Counted from the stretch's first letter, positions 1 through 10,131 are shown. The stretch: 64,000 bases of DNA from Methylobacterium isbiliense (GCF_022179325.1 NZ_BPQQ01000011.1:21537-85536); one strand, 5' to 3'. Program-made: numbers and translations. The notes: a model not told the origin generated them from the letters alone.

Positions 1-44
1 CCCTGCGTCCCTCAGCCGCGAGGCCAAGCCCAAGAGGTTCGTGA

Positions 45-704
45 ATGCCCGAGGTCATCTTCGCCGGTCCGGCTGGCCGCCTGGAGGGACGCTATCAGGC
101 GCCCAAGCAGAGAGGCGCCCCGATCGCCATCGTGCTGCATCCGCACCCGCAATTCGGCGGCACGATGAACAACCAGATCGTCTACAACCTGTTCTACACG
201 TTCGCGAATCGCGGCTTTGCGGCCCTGCGCTTCAACTTTCGCGGCGTCGGCCGCAGCCAGGGCTCCTTCGACCACGGCGCGGGCGAACTCTCGGACGCGG
301 CCGCCGCCCTCGACTGGGTGCAGGCGGTCAACCCGGAGGCGCGGGCCTGCTGGATCGCGGGCGTGTCCTTCGGCTCGTGGATCGGGATGCAGCTCCTGAT
401 GCGCCGGCCGGAGGTGGAGGGCTTCATCTCCATCGCCGCGATGGCCAACCGCTACGATTTCAGCTTCCTCGCCCCCTGCCCCTCCTCGGGCCTGTTCGTG
501 CACGGCTCGGAGGACCGGGTGGCGCCGGCCCGCGAGGTGATGCCGGTGATCGAGAAGGTGAAGACCCAGAAGGGCGTGATCATCGAGCACCAGGTCGTCG
601 AGGGCGCCAACCACTTCTTCGACGGCAAGATCGACGAACTGACCCAGACGGTGGAGACCTACCTCGACAAGCGCCTCGGCAAGAAGGACGAGGCGGCCGC
701 GTAG
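45..704 (+). CDS. alpha/beta hydrolase
   Basis: This 219-residue protein is a single-domain alpha/beta hydrolase of the compact family whose members start with an HPHPQFGG-type oxyanion loop (residues 32-39). The nucleophile elbow is GVSFG with Ser108. A likely acid is Asp157 in HGSEDRV, and the base is His190 in GANHFF, so the triad is complete. There is no signal peptide, so it should be cytosolic. An AGAGG-like ribosome site precedes the ATG. Its substrate cannot be told from sequence. The gene stands alone, and the DNA after it is a patch of decayed genes. Confidence 0.85.
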   Translation: MPEVIFAGPAGRLEGRYQAPKQRGAPIAIVLHPHPQFGGTMNNQIVYNLFYTFANRGFAALRFNFRGVGRSQGSFDHGAGELSDAAAALDWVQAVNPEARACWIAGVSFGSWIGMQLLMRRPEVEGFISIAAMANRYDFSFLAPCPSSGLFVHGSEDRVAPAREVMPVIEKVKTQKGVIIEHQVVEGANHFFDGKIDELTQTVETYLDKRLGKKDEAAA

Positions 705-742
705 GGGCCATCCTGCGCCTCTCCGCGCAGGAGGGACACCGG

Positions 743-1085
743 ATGGCGCCAGTCGCCGCCGGAACGGGCCACGCGCGGCCGATCTCCGCGCGCGCCTTCC
801 GGGCCTTCCAGGCCACGCGCCCGGATGGCGGGCGGTGGGAGCTGATCGCAGGACGTCCGGTGATGAGGGCGCCCCGGCCCCGGCCCACAACCGGATCGCC
901 GGGAATCCGGAACGCCTTCTGAACGCTGCGTTGTCCGCGCACGATCCGGGCCGGCTCGCCAACCAGCGGCCCGGACTCGAGATCGGCCAGCCGGACGTCG
1001 CGGTGATCGACGCCAACTTCGCGCCGGGCCAGCGCTTCGTGGACCGGGCCTGTCTGCTGGCCGAGATCGTCTCGGCGAGCGATCG
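743..1085 (+). pseudogene. Uma2-family endonuclease remnant (frameshifted, truncated)
   Basis: The reading from the ATG at 743 carries the Uma2 (DUF820) N-terminal signature, including RWELIAGRPVM. It then loses homology near position 880 and stops at about 922. The homology resumes in a different frame (roughly 870-1085) as HNRIAGNPERLLNAAL, QPDVAVID and LLAEIVSASD, the usual middle of a Uma2 domain. The C-terminal third with the last catalytic positions is missing. A frameshift plus truncation is the simplest reading. Uma2 proteins are PD-(D/E)XK-fold putative nucleases often present in many copies. This copy is very unlikely to be functional unless the frameshift is a sequencing error, and even then it would lack its C-terminus. 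Confidence 0.6.
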
Positions 1086-1107
1086 GGACGTGGTGTCCGG
1101 CGGTGCC

Positions 1108-1239
1108 GAACCCTGGCTCACGGTCAAGCGCCGCCTCGGTCTTGCTCGTGCGCTTGAGCGCCATCAGCTGTTCGGCGAGCGCGTTGACCTGCGGGTCCTT
1201 GACGTCGAGCGCCTTGGCGATCGGTTCGGATATCCTGAC
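1108..1239 (-). pseudogene. VapB-like antitoxin remnant
   Basis: On the minus strand, about 44 codons read like the PSK/Rv0623-type antitoxin family: ALDVKDPQVNALAEQLMAL followed by SKTEAALDRE. The family normally begins with Met-Ala-Leu-x-Val/Ile-Lys-Asp-Pro and has a KTEAV stretch in its second helix. Here the expected start Met is replaced by Ile (IAKAL), no VapC toxin follows, and the frame runs on into non-homologous sequence. I take it as the debris of a toxin-antitoxin locus lying against the decayed Uma2 gene. The match rests on one short motif, so confidence is moderate. Confidence 0.45.
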
Positions 1240-1288
1240 TGTTCTCAAAGGATATCCCGCCGGGCGTCCAGGCCGCACCCGCGCCGGA

Positions 1289-4200
1289 TCAGGCCGCGTG
1301 CACCACCGGCACCGCGGGCGAGCCCTCCCATTCCGAGTTCGCGGGGATCGACTCGCCCTTCATGATCACGGTGAGCGGGCGCAGGCGCGCGTAGTCGCCG
1401 ACCTCCGTGTCGTACAGCACCGTGGCGAAGGCCCCGACCGTGACGCCGGTGCCGACCTCGACCCGGCCGACCTTCATCACCCGGTCCTCGTAGAGGTGGG
1501 TCTGCAGGGCCGACATGCGGTTGACCACCGAGAAGTCGCCGATCGTCACGCAGTCGAACTCGGTGATGTCGGTCGAGAGCAGGCACACGCCCTGGCCGGT
1601 CCGGGTGCCGAACAGGCGCAGCACCCAGGGCAGGAAGGGCGTGCCCATCAGGTGCTCCAGCAGCACCTTGCCGGCGAGGCCCCAGTACATCACCGCCACC
1701 GCCTCGGTGCGCATCGCCCACCACGACCACATCGGGTGCATGCCGGGCCGGTAGGCGCCCATCAGCAGCCACTTGACCGCCACGACGACGAGCGTCTGCA
1801 GCACCGCGATCACGAGGCTGACGGCCAGGAACCCGAAGGCCAGCCCGGTCCAGTCGCCCGCCAGGATCGCGGGATAGAACACGAAATCGATCGCGATGAT
1901 CGCGAAGGTGATGAACAGCATCGGCGAGAAGGACGAGGTGAAGGCCTCGAACACGCCGCGCCCAATGCGGGGCCAGATCCCGGGCTCGAAGGTCTGGCGC
2001 TGGCCGACGGCGACCCGCTGCCGCGTCGGCAGCTTGATCGGCGGCGAGCCGAACCACGTGTCGCCCGGGGCCATGCGGTCGTTGGCCGGAGGCTTCGACT
2101 TGATGCCGATCAGCACGTCGTCCGGGATGGTGGCGCCCGGCGGCACCACCGCGTCGTTGCCGACGAACACCCGGGCGCCGGTGCTGACCGGTTCCAGCGT
2201 CATGTAGCCGTGGCGCACCTCCTCCTCGCCGTACACGACCTCGTCAGCGATGAAGTTGCGCGCCCCCACGCTGGCGAGGTCGTAGCGGCCCGCGAGGTTG
2301 GTGGAGATCTCGGCCCCCTGCCCCATCCCGGCGCCCATCAGCCGGTACCACGCCCGCATGTAGACCGTGGCGAAGAGCGAGGAGAGCGTCTCCAGCATCA
2401 CCTCGGCGGCCAGCGCCACCGCCCATTTGCGCAGGTAGACGCCGCTGTGCAGCGGGTAGCGGCCCGCGCGCAGGCGCGGCAGCACCACCCAGCGGATCGC
2501 CGCGATCAGGAAGACCGTTCCGGCCGTCATCAGCATGGCGGTCGGCCAGGTGAGGAGCGGCAGGTAGTAGTGGTAGTCGATGTCGGTGAGCTCGCCGAGC
2601 CGGTCGCTGATCTGGTCGAAGATGTAGAAGGCCGGGAAGATCGGCAGCAGGCCGATGGCCGGCACCGCCGCGAGCAGGAGCGCGTAGGCGAGGAGAAAGG
2701 CGGCCTTGCGCGGCCTCGAGACGGACGGCGCCTCGGGGAGCGCCGCGACGTCGACCGTGCCGACCTTGCAGCCGGGCGAGCCGTCCCAGACCTCCGCCTC
2801 GCCCACCTGGGTGCCGGCCGGAATCGTGGTCAGGTCGGCGATCTCGGCATGGTCGCCGATCCGGGCGCCGTGCCCGATGACGCAGGACGTGCCGATCGAG
2901 ACCCCGTCCCCGATCGCCACCCGGCCGATCACCAGTTCGTGGCCCACCACCTCCGCGTTGGCGATGACGCAGCGCCCGCCGAGCGACGCGCCACTGCCGA
3001 TGCTCAGCAGGTCCGGCGCGCCGATGTCGATGTCCGACACGATGGCGTCGCGGCCGACCTTGGCCCCGAGGAGCCGCAGGTAGAGGCGGATCATCGGCGA
3101 GCCCTGGAGCCACTTCACGTGGACGAGGGGGGTGAGGCGCTGGGTCAGCCACCAGCGAAAGTAGTAGACGCCCCAGAGCGGATAGCGCCCGGGCTGCGTG
3201 CGCCCGAGCACCAGCCACTTCGTGGCGATGGCGATCAGCGCCGTGACGGCGTTGAGCCCGACATAGACGAGCAGCAGGACCGCCATCTCGCCGAAGAAGC
3301 CGAGCTCGCCGCCCGTGATCAGCAGGTAGGTGACGAAGATGCCGAGCCATTGCGCCGTCGAGAGCGCGATGATGAAGGGCAGCACCAGCCCCTGCGCGAG
3401 GCCGCACAGGAAGCGGCGCGCCAGCGGCGGGGGGGCGAAGGAGAGGTCGTGCTGGGCGGTCTCGGCGCCGACGCCGCCGGTGCGCGCGATCAGGCTGTCG
3501 GCCATCGCCCGCAGGGTGCGGTGGGCGTAGACGTCCTGCAGCGTGATCGAGGCCAGCGCCGGCACCGCGCGCACGCCCGACACGAACCGGGCGGCCAGAA
3601 GCGAGTGGCCGCCGAGATCGGTGAAGAAATCGGCCTCGAAGGGGATCGCCTGATCGCCGAAGGCGCGCTTGGCGGCGGCGAGCAGCGCCGCCTCGGTCTC
3701 GTTGCGCGGCTCCTCCTGCTCGCCCGTGGAGGCGGGCTGCGTCAGCGGCAGGGCGCGCAGGGCCTTGCGGTCGACCTTGCCGGAGGCGGCGAGCACCGGC
3801 AGGCCGGCGACCAGCTCGAAATGCCCCGGCACCATGTAGGGCGGCATCTCCTGACCGAGCTGCGCGCGCAGGCGCGGCGTCTCGATCACGGCGCCGCGCT
3901 CCGGCACCAGGAAGGCCACCAGCCGGTCGACGCCGTCGTCCTGGCGCAGCACCACGGCGGCCTGCCCGATGCCCGCCTGCGCCCGGATGCGCGTCTCGAT
4001 CTCGCCGAGTTCGACCCGGAAGCCGCGGATCTTGACCTGATCGTCGATGCGGCCGTGGAAGTGGATGCGCCTCTGCGGATCGAGCGAGACCGCGTCGCCG
4101 GAGCGGTAGAGCACCGGGTCCTGGCCGTCGCCGCCGAAGGGATTGCGGATGAACTTCTCCGCCGTCAGGTCGGGCCGGGCGAGGTAGCCCGCGGCCACGC

Positions 4201-5305
4201 CCGGGCCGCCGATCAGGAGTTCGCCCTGGACGCCCGGCCCCACCAGCGCCAGCGTCTCGTCGGCGATGTAGGCGGTGTAGTTGGGAATCGGCCCGCCGAT
4301 CGTCACCGGCTCGCCGGGACGGATCTCGGCCGCGGTGGCGACCACCGTCGCCTCGGTCGGGCCGTAGGTGTTGAACAGGCGCCGCCCCGGCGTCGCCCAG
4401 CGCGCCACCAGCGGCTCGGGCAGCGCCTCGCCGCCGAGCAGGATCAGCCGCAGGGAGGGCACGTCCCGGGTCATCAGCGCGAGGAGCGTCGGCACCGTGT
4501 CGAGCACGGTGATCCCGGCCTCCGTGAGGAGGCCGGGCAGCGCCTCGGCGTCGCCCATCATCGTCGGGCTCGCCACGAACAGCGTCGCGCCCACGAGGTA
4601 GGGAACCCAGATCTCCTCCATCGAGAGATCGAAGGCCACGGAGGCGCCCTGGAACACCACGTCCTCCGGCACGACGCCGTAGAGGTCGTTGGCCGAGCGC
4701 AGGAAATGGCAGATGTTGCGGTGGCTGATGACGATGCCCTTGGGCATGCCGGTCGAGCCCGAGGTGTAGATCAGGTAGGCGGCGTGGTCGGGCGTGAGGC
4801 CGGCGGCGCGCAGGTCGGGGGCCGGGCCGCGCGCCTCGCCCGCCACCTCGGCCGGCGTCAGCGCCGGCCGGCCTGCCGGCGCACGGGCCTGCAGCGCCGG
4901 CGAGACCACCAGCGCCTTGGCGCCCGCATCCTCCAGGCAGATGGCGACCCGGTCGGCCGGCGCCTCGGCGTCGAAGGGCAGCCACGCCGCGCCCGCCTTG
5001 GTGATGCCGATCTGCGCGATGAGCAGATCCGGCGCGCGTGCCATCCACAGGCCGACCACGTCGCCCGGCCCGATGCCGCGGGCGGCCAGCCCGCTCGCGA
5101 TCGCGTCCGAGCGCGCATCGACCTCCGCGTAGGAGAGGCTTGCGCGTGCGGCGTCCGCCCCGTCGATCAGGGCCGGGTGGTCGGGCCGCCGCCGCACCGT
5201 GTCGCGGAAGATCTCGGCCAGCACCTCGTCCCGCAGGAGGTCCGGCCGCACCGGCCCGCGCAGGACGGCCGGCGGAGTCTGGATCGGGCGGGCGGTCTGA
5301 CTCAT
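1289..5305 (-). CDS. Pls/PosA-type NRPS-like synthetase (A-PCP-membrane beta-helix)
   Basis: This 1338-residue protein is a stand-alone peptide synthetase without a condensation domain. Residues about 20-520 are an adenylation domain (LIYTSGSTGMPKG, NTYGPTEAT, RGFRVELGEIE, SGKVDRKAL). A carrier domain follows with DLGGHSLL and its phosphopantetheine Ser near 568. The rest alternates paired membrane helices with three soluble segments. The first two soluble segments show left-handed beta-helix repeats of acyltransferase type (IGDGVSIG, VIGHGARIGDHAEI). This is the architecture of epsilon-poly-lysine synthetase and PosA-like enzymes, and the length is similar. Such enzymes polymerise or couple an amino acid at the membrane. 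The ATG at 5305 is preferred over the GTG at 5317 because GGAG lies about 7 bases before it. No dedicated export or tailoring genes are adjacent; a LysR gene lies upstream on the same strand. Confidence 0.85.
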   Translation of the reverse strand: MSQTARPIQTPPAVLRGPVRPDLLRDEVLAEIFRDTVRRRPDHPALIDGADAARASLSYAEVDARSDAIASGLAARGIGPGDVVGLWMARAPDLLIAQIGITKAGAAWLPFDAEAPADRVAICLEDAGAKALVVSPALQARAPAGRPALTPAEVAGEARGPAPDLRAAGLTPDHAAYLIYTSGSTGMPKGIVISHRNICHFLRSANDLYGVVPEDVVFQGASVAFDLSMEEIWVPYLVGATLFVASPTMMGDAEALPGLLTEAGITVLDTVPTLLALMTRDVPSLRLILLGGEALPEPLVARWATPGRRLFNTYGPTEATVVATAAEIRPGEPVTIGGPIPNYTAYIADETLALVGPGVQGELLIGGPGVAAGYLARPDLTAEKFIRNPFGGDGQDPVLYRSGDAVSLDPQRRIHFHGRIDDQVKIRGFRVELGEIETRIRAQAGIGQAAVVLRQDDGVDRLVAFLVPERGAVIETPRLRAQLGQEMPPYMVPGHFELVAGLPVLAASGKVDRKALRALPLTQPASTGEQEEPRNETEAALLAAAKRAFGDQAIPFEADFFTDLGGHSLLAARFVSGVRAVPALASITLQDVYAHRTLRAMADSLIARTGGVGAETAQHDLSFAPPPLARRFLCGLAQGLVLPFIIALSTAQWLGIFVTYLLITGGELGFFGEMAVLLLVYVGLNAVTALIAIATKWLVLGRTQPGRYPLWGVYYFRWWLTQRLTPLVHVKWLQGSPMIRLYLRLLGAKVGRDAIVSDIDIGAPDLLSIGSGASLGGRCVIANAEVVGHELVIGRVAIGDGVSIGTSCVIGHGARIGDHAEIADLTTIPAGTQVGEAEVWDGSPGCKVGTVDVAALPEAPSVSRPRKAAFLLAYALLLAAVPAIGLLPIFPAFYIFDQISDRLGELTDIDYHYYLPLLTWPTAMLMTAGTVFLIAAIRWVVLPRLRAGRYPLHSGVYLRKWAVALAAEVMLETLSSLFATVYMRAWYRLMGAGMGQGAEISTNLAGRYDLASVGARNFIADEVVYGEEEVRHGYMTLEPVSTGARVFVGNDAVVPPGATIPDDVLIGIKSKPPANDRMAPGDTWFGSPPIKLPTRQRVAVGQRQTFEPGIWPRIGRGVFEAFTSSFSPMLFITFAIIAIDFVFYPAILAGDWTGLAFGFLAVSLVIAVLQTLVVVAVKWLLMGAYRPGMHPMWSWWAMRTEAVAVMYWGLAGKVLLEHLMGTPFLPWVLRLFGTRTGQGVCLLSTDITEFDCVTIGDFSVVNRMSALQTHLYEDRVMKVGRVEVGTGVTVGAFATVLYDTEVGDYARLRPLTVIMKGESIPANSEWEGSPAVPVVHAA

Positions 5306-5640
5306 CGTCTGCTCCACGGGCGGGGAACGACGCCGCGAACGGCGGCGCGGTTCCGGGCCGTCGGGCCGCCGGCAGGGCGCGGCGGGATGCGAAGGGCGGG
5401 GTCCTGGAGCACGGCGGTGGCGCGCAAGGTGGACGGGAACGGGGCCGGTTCGTGGCGGAGCGGCGGCAGGCCGGTCCCGCCCCGCATGTGGCTTACCGCG
5501 CCGGCTCCGCCCGCGTCCACCGGGAAGCGGGTCGCGGGACTGCTGACCCCGCCGCGCGGCCGCCGTCAGGCGCGCGCGATCGGCGCCACCCTGTGGGGTG
5601 GCCGCAACAGGGATGCGGACGATGAGGGCTGCGCCGCGCC
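5306..5640. other. 335-bp intergenic region upstream of the synthetase gene
   Basis: This stretch separates the LysR stop from the synthetase start, both on the minus strand. I found no convincing ORF, tRNA or clear rho-independent terminator in it. It presumably carries the synthetase promoter and possibly a LysR operator, but I could not pick out a reliable box. Confidence 0.4.
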
Positions 5641-6594
5641 TTAGGCCCTCAGGGCGTAGACCGGGGAGGCGTCCGGCGCTTCAGGCGTCCCGGGCATCAG
5701 GCTGGCGCCGAGCTGGCGCGCGGCGAACTCGATGAAGGCGCGGGCCTTGGCGGGCATCAGGCGCGAGGTCGTGACGATCGAGACCGGGAGCGGCGGGCCG
5801 CTCCAGTCGGGCAGGACGCGCACCAGGGCGCCGGCCCTCAGGTCGGCCTCGGCGTCGAGGAGCGGCAGGAGGGCGAGGCCGCGCCCGTCGAGGGCGAAGC
5901 GCCGCGCGAGCGGCGGGCTGTTGCAGGACACCGCCCCGCTCACCGTGACGGTGCGCGTCTCGCCCGCGCGCGACAGCCGCCATGAGGCCTGGACCGAGGT
6001 CTGGCCCGCCACCACGGCGGCGTGCCGCGCGAGATCCTCCGGCAGGGTCGGCATCCCGGTGCAGGCGAGGCCGTCCGGCGCGCCGAACACGCCCGTGGCG
6101 AGGCGCCCGACGCGGCGCGCGATCATCGAGGCTTCGCGCGGCTCGTCGGTGACCAGCGCGAGGTCGTAGCCCTCCGCCGCGAGGTCGGCCACCGCGGGCC
6201 GCAGGTCGAGATGGACCCGGACGTGCTCGTGCTCGCTCATGAAGCCCGCCACCACGGCGGGCAGGTGGTCGAACGCCCAGCCGTCCGGCGGGGCGGCGAT
6301 GCGCAGGAGCCCGCTCGGTCCCCGTGCCTGGGCGATCAGCTCGTCGAAGCTGCGCTGCGCCTCCTCGACGAGGCGGAGCGCCTGTTCGTAGTAGGCCTCG
6401 CCATACGGGGTGAGCACCAGCTTGCGCGTGGTCCGGTCGAGGAGGCGCAGGCCGATCGTCGCTTCGAACTGGGTTATGCGCCGGGAGAGGGACGAGATCG
6501 GCACGTCGAGGGCCGCCGCGGCTTGGCTGAAGCTCTTGCGCTTCGCCACCTCGACGAACAGGGCCATGTCGCGCAGCACTTGCGGATGAGCCAA
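5641..6594 (-). CDS. LysR-family transcriptional regulator
   Basis: A LysR-type regulator of about 317 residues. The N-terminal winged helix-turn-helix shows MALFVEVAKRKSFSQAAAAL and SSLSRRI, followed by the usual LysR effector-binding domain. The start is uncertain. A TTG at 6594 has a perfect GGAGGT (6604-6599) four bases upstream, while the first ATG inside the conserved HTH region lies at 6567 and would clip the domain. The longer frame to 6705 has no family support. It sits between the MFS gene and the NRPS-like gene, all on the minus strand, so it is a candidate regulator of either one. Confidence 0.85.
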   Translation of the reverse strand: MAHPQVLRDMALFVEVAKRKSFSQAAAALDVPISSLSRRITQFEATIGLRLLDRTTRKLVLTPYGEAYYEQALRLVEEAQRSFDELIAQARGPSGLLRIAAPPDGWAFDHLPAVVAGFMSEHEHVRVHLDLRPAVADLAAEGYDLALVTDEPREASMIARRVGRLATGVFGAPDGLACTGMPTLPEDLARHAAVVAGQTSVQASWRLSRAGETRTVTVSGAVSCNSPPLARRFALDGRGLALLPLLDAEADLRAGALVRVLPDWSGPPLPVSIVTTSRLMPAKARAFIEFAARQLGASLMPGTPEAPDASPVYALRA

Positions 6595-6736
6595 ACCGAC
6601 CTCCGGAACCGGGCGCGGACGCAGCGTCACGCCGATCGGAGATTGCCTCTCTAGGTGTGCTTTTTCAACTCTAGATGCGGATTTTTCCTCCGCTGAACAG
6701 CGCATTCCGTCACGGGAGAAACGCAGTTTTCCATGA

Positions 6737-8041
6737 TCACGCGATGTTTCCGGGCCGGCGCGCCGGCGGCCGCAGGATCAGGTGCGGTCGGGCGGCGAGC
6801 AGCGTGCCGGCCGCGAACACCGCGGCGGCCAGGGCCGCCGTCCCGGCGAGCCCGAGGAGCGGCCCGGCCGCGCCCGCGGCGGCCGCTCCCGCGACGCTGC
6901 CGAGATTGAGCACCGCCATGTAGAGCTCGAACTGGGTCGCGGCGCTGCCGCTGCCGCGGCTCGCGCCCATCACGGCGGGCACCAGCGCGACGACGAGGAG
7001 CGCCGGGGGCAGGCTCGCCAGGGCGAGGATCAAGGCTCCCGCCTCGCCGGCCCGCCCGGTGGCGATCAGCAGGGCGATCCCGCCGAAGGCGGCGCAGCAG
7101 GCGAGGAGCAGCCCGCGCAAGGCCCGCGCCGGACCCGCCCGGTCGGCCCAGATCCCGACCGCGAGGGCGCCGAGCGTGCCGGCCAGCAGGCCGAGACCGG
7201 CCTGCGCCCGCGACAGGGCGCCCGAGTCCCAGCCGAACTCCTGCACCAGGGCGACCCCCAGACGGACCTCGAACAGCGCCAGACCGAAATCGATGGCGAA
7301 GCAGAGCGCGAGGAGACGCAGGGCCTGGGGCCGCCGCATCGAGGCGAGGAGGCGGCGCAGGAAGCGCCCGAGCGGCCTGCGCCGGTCCGGTCCGGCGGCG
7401 GCGCGGGCGCGGGCCGGCCAGATCAGCGCGTCGCCCGGCGCCTCGCGCACCGTCACCGCGAGCAGGCCCGCGAGCCCGCTCGCAGCGAGCAGGATCCGGA
7501 CGCTCGCCGCAAAGCCGAGGCTCGCGAGCGACCACGAGAACAGCAGCGTGCCGGCCGCGGTGCCGAGCACGAACCCGGCCCGGGTGCAGGCGCTGGTGCG
7601 GCCGAGTTCGGATTTGGGCACGTGGTCGAGGATCAGGCGGTCGGCGGCGGTGTCCATCAGGGCCGCGAAGGCGCTGTGCAGGCAGAACACCGCCCCCACG
7701 AGGCCGAGCGACCGCTCGTCCGGGACGAGCAGCAGCAGCGCGAGCGCGGCCTGCGCCCCGAGCAGCCCGGCGATCAGCCACACCCGGCGCCGGCCGAGAC
7801 GGGAGGCGCGCGCCCGGTCGAGGAGCGGACCCCAGAGCAGCGGCTGCACCGCCCAGGGCAGGCCCGCGAGGGCGAAGTGCCCGCCGACCTCCGCGGCCGA
7901 GAGCCCGACCCCGGCATAGTGGTTGGCGAGCGCCGTGAGCGAGAAGCCGGCGACGAGACCCTGGTAGAGATAGGCCGCCAGGAAGGCGGCGTAGCGCCCC
8001 GCGGGGTGCGCCAGGGTGGGGGCGGCGATCATCCGGGCCAT
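6737..8041 (-). CDS. MFS transporter
   Basis: A 434-residue major facilitator superfamily protein made almost entirely of hydrophobic helices, with the MFS loop motif visible as [17 protein letters not shown] between helices 2 and 3. A charged central loop ([18 protein letters not shown]) divides the two six-helix halves. The ATG at 8041 is supported by a GAGGAG site upstream. It is divergent from argJ across 144 bp. The first helices ([12 protein letters not shown]) recall AmpG- or siderophore-type carriers, but I cannot name a substrate. Confidence 0.8.
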   Translation of the reverse strand: MARMIAAPTLAHPAGRYAAFLAAYLYQGLVAGFSLTALANHYAGVGLSAAEVGGHFALAGLPWAVQPLLWGPLLDRARASRLGRRRVWLIAGLLGAQAALALLLLVPDERSLGLVGAVFCLHSAFAALMDTAADRLILDHVPKSELGRTSACTRAGFVLGTAAGTLLFSWSLASLGFAASVRILLAASGLAGLLAVTVREAPGDALIWPARARAAAGPDRRRPLGRFLRRLLASMRRPQALRLLALCFAIDFGLALFEVRLGVALVQEFGWDSGALSRAQAGLGLLAGTLGALAVGIWADRAGPARALRGLLLACCAAFGGIALLIATGRAGEAGALILALASLPPALLVVALVPAVMGASRGSGSAATQFELYMAVLNLGSVAGAAAAGAAGPLLGLAGTAALAAAVFAAGTLLAARPHLILRPPARRPGNIA

Positions 8042-8185
8042 CTCCGGGCTCCTCGGCCGCCCCTCCCGGCGGGCCTCGCATCCTGGCATGTCGCGCCGCC
8101 CCTGGCGCGGTTGACGCCGCGGTGCCCGGCGGGGCAACACCGCCGCGCCGGCGGCGAGGACGTCGGCGGAACACCGGAGCCCGGC

Positions 8186-9424
8186 ATGTCCCACCCCGTC
8201 TCCCCGCTCGCGCTGCAGACCTATCCCGACCTGCCGCCCATCGCGGGCGTCCGGCTGGCGACCGCCCAGGCGGGCATCCGCTACAAGGGCCGGACCGACG
8301 TCCTGTTCCTGCTGATGGAGCCCGGCACGCGCGCCGCGGGCGTGTTCACGCGCTCGAAATGCCCCTCGGCCGCGGTGGATTGGTGCCGGGAGCAGCTGGG
8401 CGGCGGCGCGGCGCGGGCGCTCGTGGTCAATTCCGGCAACGCCAACGCCTTCACGGGCCTGAAGGGCCGCGAGGCGGTGGCGCGCACCGCCGCCATCGCC
8501 GCGCGGGCGGCCGGCTGCGCCCCCGAGGAGGTGTTCGTCGCCTCCACGGGCGTGATCGGCGAGCCGCTCGATGCCGGCAAGTTCGAGGGCGTGCTGGAGG
8601 ACTGCGCGGGCCGGGCCGGATCCGGGGCCTCGCACTGGACCGAGGCCGCCCGCGCGATCATGACGACCGACACCTTCCCGAAGCTCGCCACGCGCCGCGC
8701 GCGGATCGGCGACACGGAGGTGACCCTCAACGGCATCGCCAAGGGCGCGGGCATGATCGCTCCCGACATGGCGACCATGCTCTCCTTCGTGTTCACGGAC
8801 GCGGTGCTCGACGCGCCGGTGCTGCAGCACCTGCTCGCCCGCGGCACGCGGCAGAGCTTCAACTGCGTGACGATCGACGGCGACACCTCCACCTCGGACA
8901 CGCTGATGCTGTTCGCCACCGCCAAGGCCGGCAACGCGCCGGTCGCGGACCCGGCCAATCCGCGCCTCGCGGCCTTCGCCGCCGCCCTCGACGACCTGCT
9001 GATCGAATTGGCGCAGCTCGTCGCCCGCGACGGCGAGGGCGCGCGCAAGTTCGTGACCGTGGAGGCCGAGGGCGCCGTGGACGACGCCTCGGCGCACCGC
9101 ATCGCCCTGTCGATCGCCAACTCGCCGCTCGTGAAGACCGCGGTGGCGGGCGAGGACGCCAATTGGGGCCGCGTGGTGATGGCGGTGGGCAAGGCCGGCG
9201 AGCCGGCGGACCGCGACCGGCTCGCGATCTGGTTCGGCGACGTGCGGGTCGCGGTCGCGGGCGCGCGCGATCCGGCCTACGACGAGGCGGCGGCGAGCGC
9301 CGTGATGCAGCGGCCGGAGGTGACGATCCGGGTCGATCTCGGCCTCGGCACGGGCCGGGCGCGGGTGTGGACCTGCGACCTCACCAAGGCCTATGTCGAG
9401 ATCAACGGGGATTACCGCTCGTGA
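8186..9424 (+). CDS. argJ: Bifunctional ornithine acetyltransferase / N-acetylglutamate synthase
   Basis: A 412-residue ArgJ. It recycles the acetyl group from N-acetylornithine to glutamate, and many family members also make N-acetylglutamate from acetyl-CoA, so it covers steps 1 and 5 of arginine synthesis. The proenzyme cleaves itself at Ala-Thr in the [14 protein letters not shown] segment, and the new N-terminal Thr197 is the nucleophile. VNSGNANA (81-88) and the C-terminal EDANWGR block are also typical. The ATG lies after GGAGCCCGGC. The stop overlaps the GTG start of the next gene, which suggests translational coupling in an argJ-SIMPL-mutT cluster. Confidence 0.95.
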   Translation: MSHPVSPLALQTYPDLPPIAGVRLATAQAGIRYKGRTDVLFLLMEPGTRAAGVFTRSKCPSAAVDWCREQLGGGAARALVVNSGNANAFTGLKGREAVARTAAIAARAAGCAPEEVFVASTGVIGEPLDAGKFEGVLEDCAGRAGSGASHWTEAARAIMTTDTFPKLATRRARIGDTEVTLNGIAKGAGMIAPDMATMLSFVFTDAVLDAPVLQHLLARGTRQSFNCVTIDGDTSTSDTLMLFATAKAGNAPVADPANPRLAAFAAALDDLLIELAQLVARDGEGARKFVTVEAEGAVDDASAHRIALSIANSPLVKTAVAGEDANWGRVVMAVGKAGEPADRDRLAIWFGDVRVAVAGARDPAYDEAAASAVMQRPEVTIRVDLGLGTGRARVWTCDLTKAYVEINGDYRS

Positions 9425-10131
9425 GGCGCCCGGCCGCGCCAACCCTCGCCCTGCTGGCCTGGGCGCTCGCCGCGCCGGTGCTCGCCGCGCCCGCGGCCGC
9501 CGAGGAGGGGCGCATCACGGTTGTCGGGCGCGCCAGCGTCGAGGCCGTGCCGGACTACGCGACGGTGGAGATCGCGGTGGAGAGCCGCGGGCCGACCGCG
9601 GCCGCGGCCCTCGACCAGAACTCGGCGGCGGCCCAGAAGGTGATCGCCTTCGCCAAGGAGTTCGATGCCGAGGTCTCGACCACGGCGGTGGTGCTGCAGC
9701 CGGTGACGCGCCCGGTGCGCGACGCGCGGGGCCAGGAGGCGCCCGACGGCTATCGGGCCCTCAACGTCGTCCACATCCGCCTGAAGGCTCTGGCGCGGCT
9801 CGGCGAGCTGATGCGCCGCAGTCTCGACGGCGGCGCCGACCGCATCGGGGGCGTCAGCTTCGGGCTGCTCGATCCGGCCAGGACCGAGGACGAGGCCCGC
9901 GCGGCGGCCGTGCGGGACGCGATCCGCCAAGCCCGGGGCCTCGCCGAGGCGGCGGGCGTGCGGCTGGGCGCGGTGGAGCGGATCGTCTCGCCGGCCCGGA
10001 CCGAAGGGGCGGTCTATGCCAGCCGCACCCTCGCCGCGAAGGCGCGCGCGCCGAGCGTGCCGCTCGAGGCCGGCACCGTGACGGTGGAGGCGGCCGTCGA
10101 GGCGACGTGGCGCATCGCGGGCGCGCCTTGA
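9421..10131 (+). CDS. SIMPL domain (DUF541) periplasmic protein
   Basis: A 236-residue exported protein: residues 1-26 form a signal peptide ending in an AAPAAAEE-like cleavage zone. The remainder is a SIMPL/DUF541 domain beginning [23 protein letters not shown], with the family's [21 protein letters not shown] segment. The GTG start overlaps the argJ stop in a GTGA arrangement. SIMPL proteins form periplasmic or membrane-attached oligomers, and their biochemical role is poorly defined. Placement between argJ and mutT suggests co-transcription rather than a shared pathway. Confidence 0.85.
   Translation: MRRPAAPTLALLAWALAAPVLAAPAAAEEGRITVVGRASVEAVPDYATVEIAVESRGPTAAAALDQNSAAAQKVIAFAKEFDAEVSTTAVVLQPVTRPVRDARGQEAPDGYRALNVVHIRLKALARLGELMRRSLDGGADRIGGVSFGLLDPARTEDEARAAAVRDAIRQARGLAEAAGVRLGAVERIVSPARTEGAVYASRTLAAKARAPSVPLEAGTVTVEAAVEATWRIAGAP

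Noticed and set aside
1103-5644. A 1513-codon open frame on the plus strand
   Set aside because: It is antisense to the NRPS-like synthetase, is full of Arg/His/Asp-rich low-complexity sequence and has no recognisable domain. High GC creates such frames.
6782-9424. An 880-codon plus-strand frame ending with argJ
   Set aside because: The part before 8186 is antisense to the MFS gene; only the argJ portion is real.
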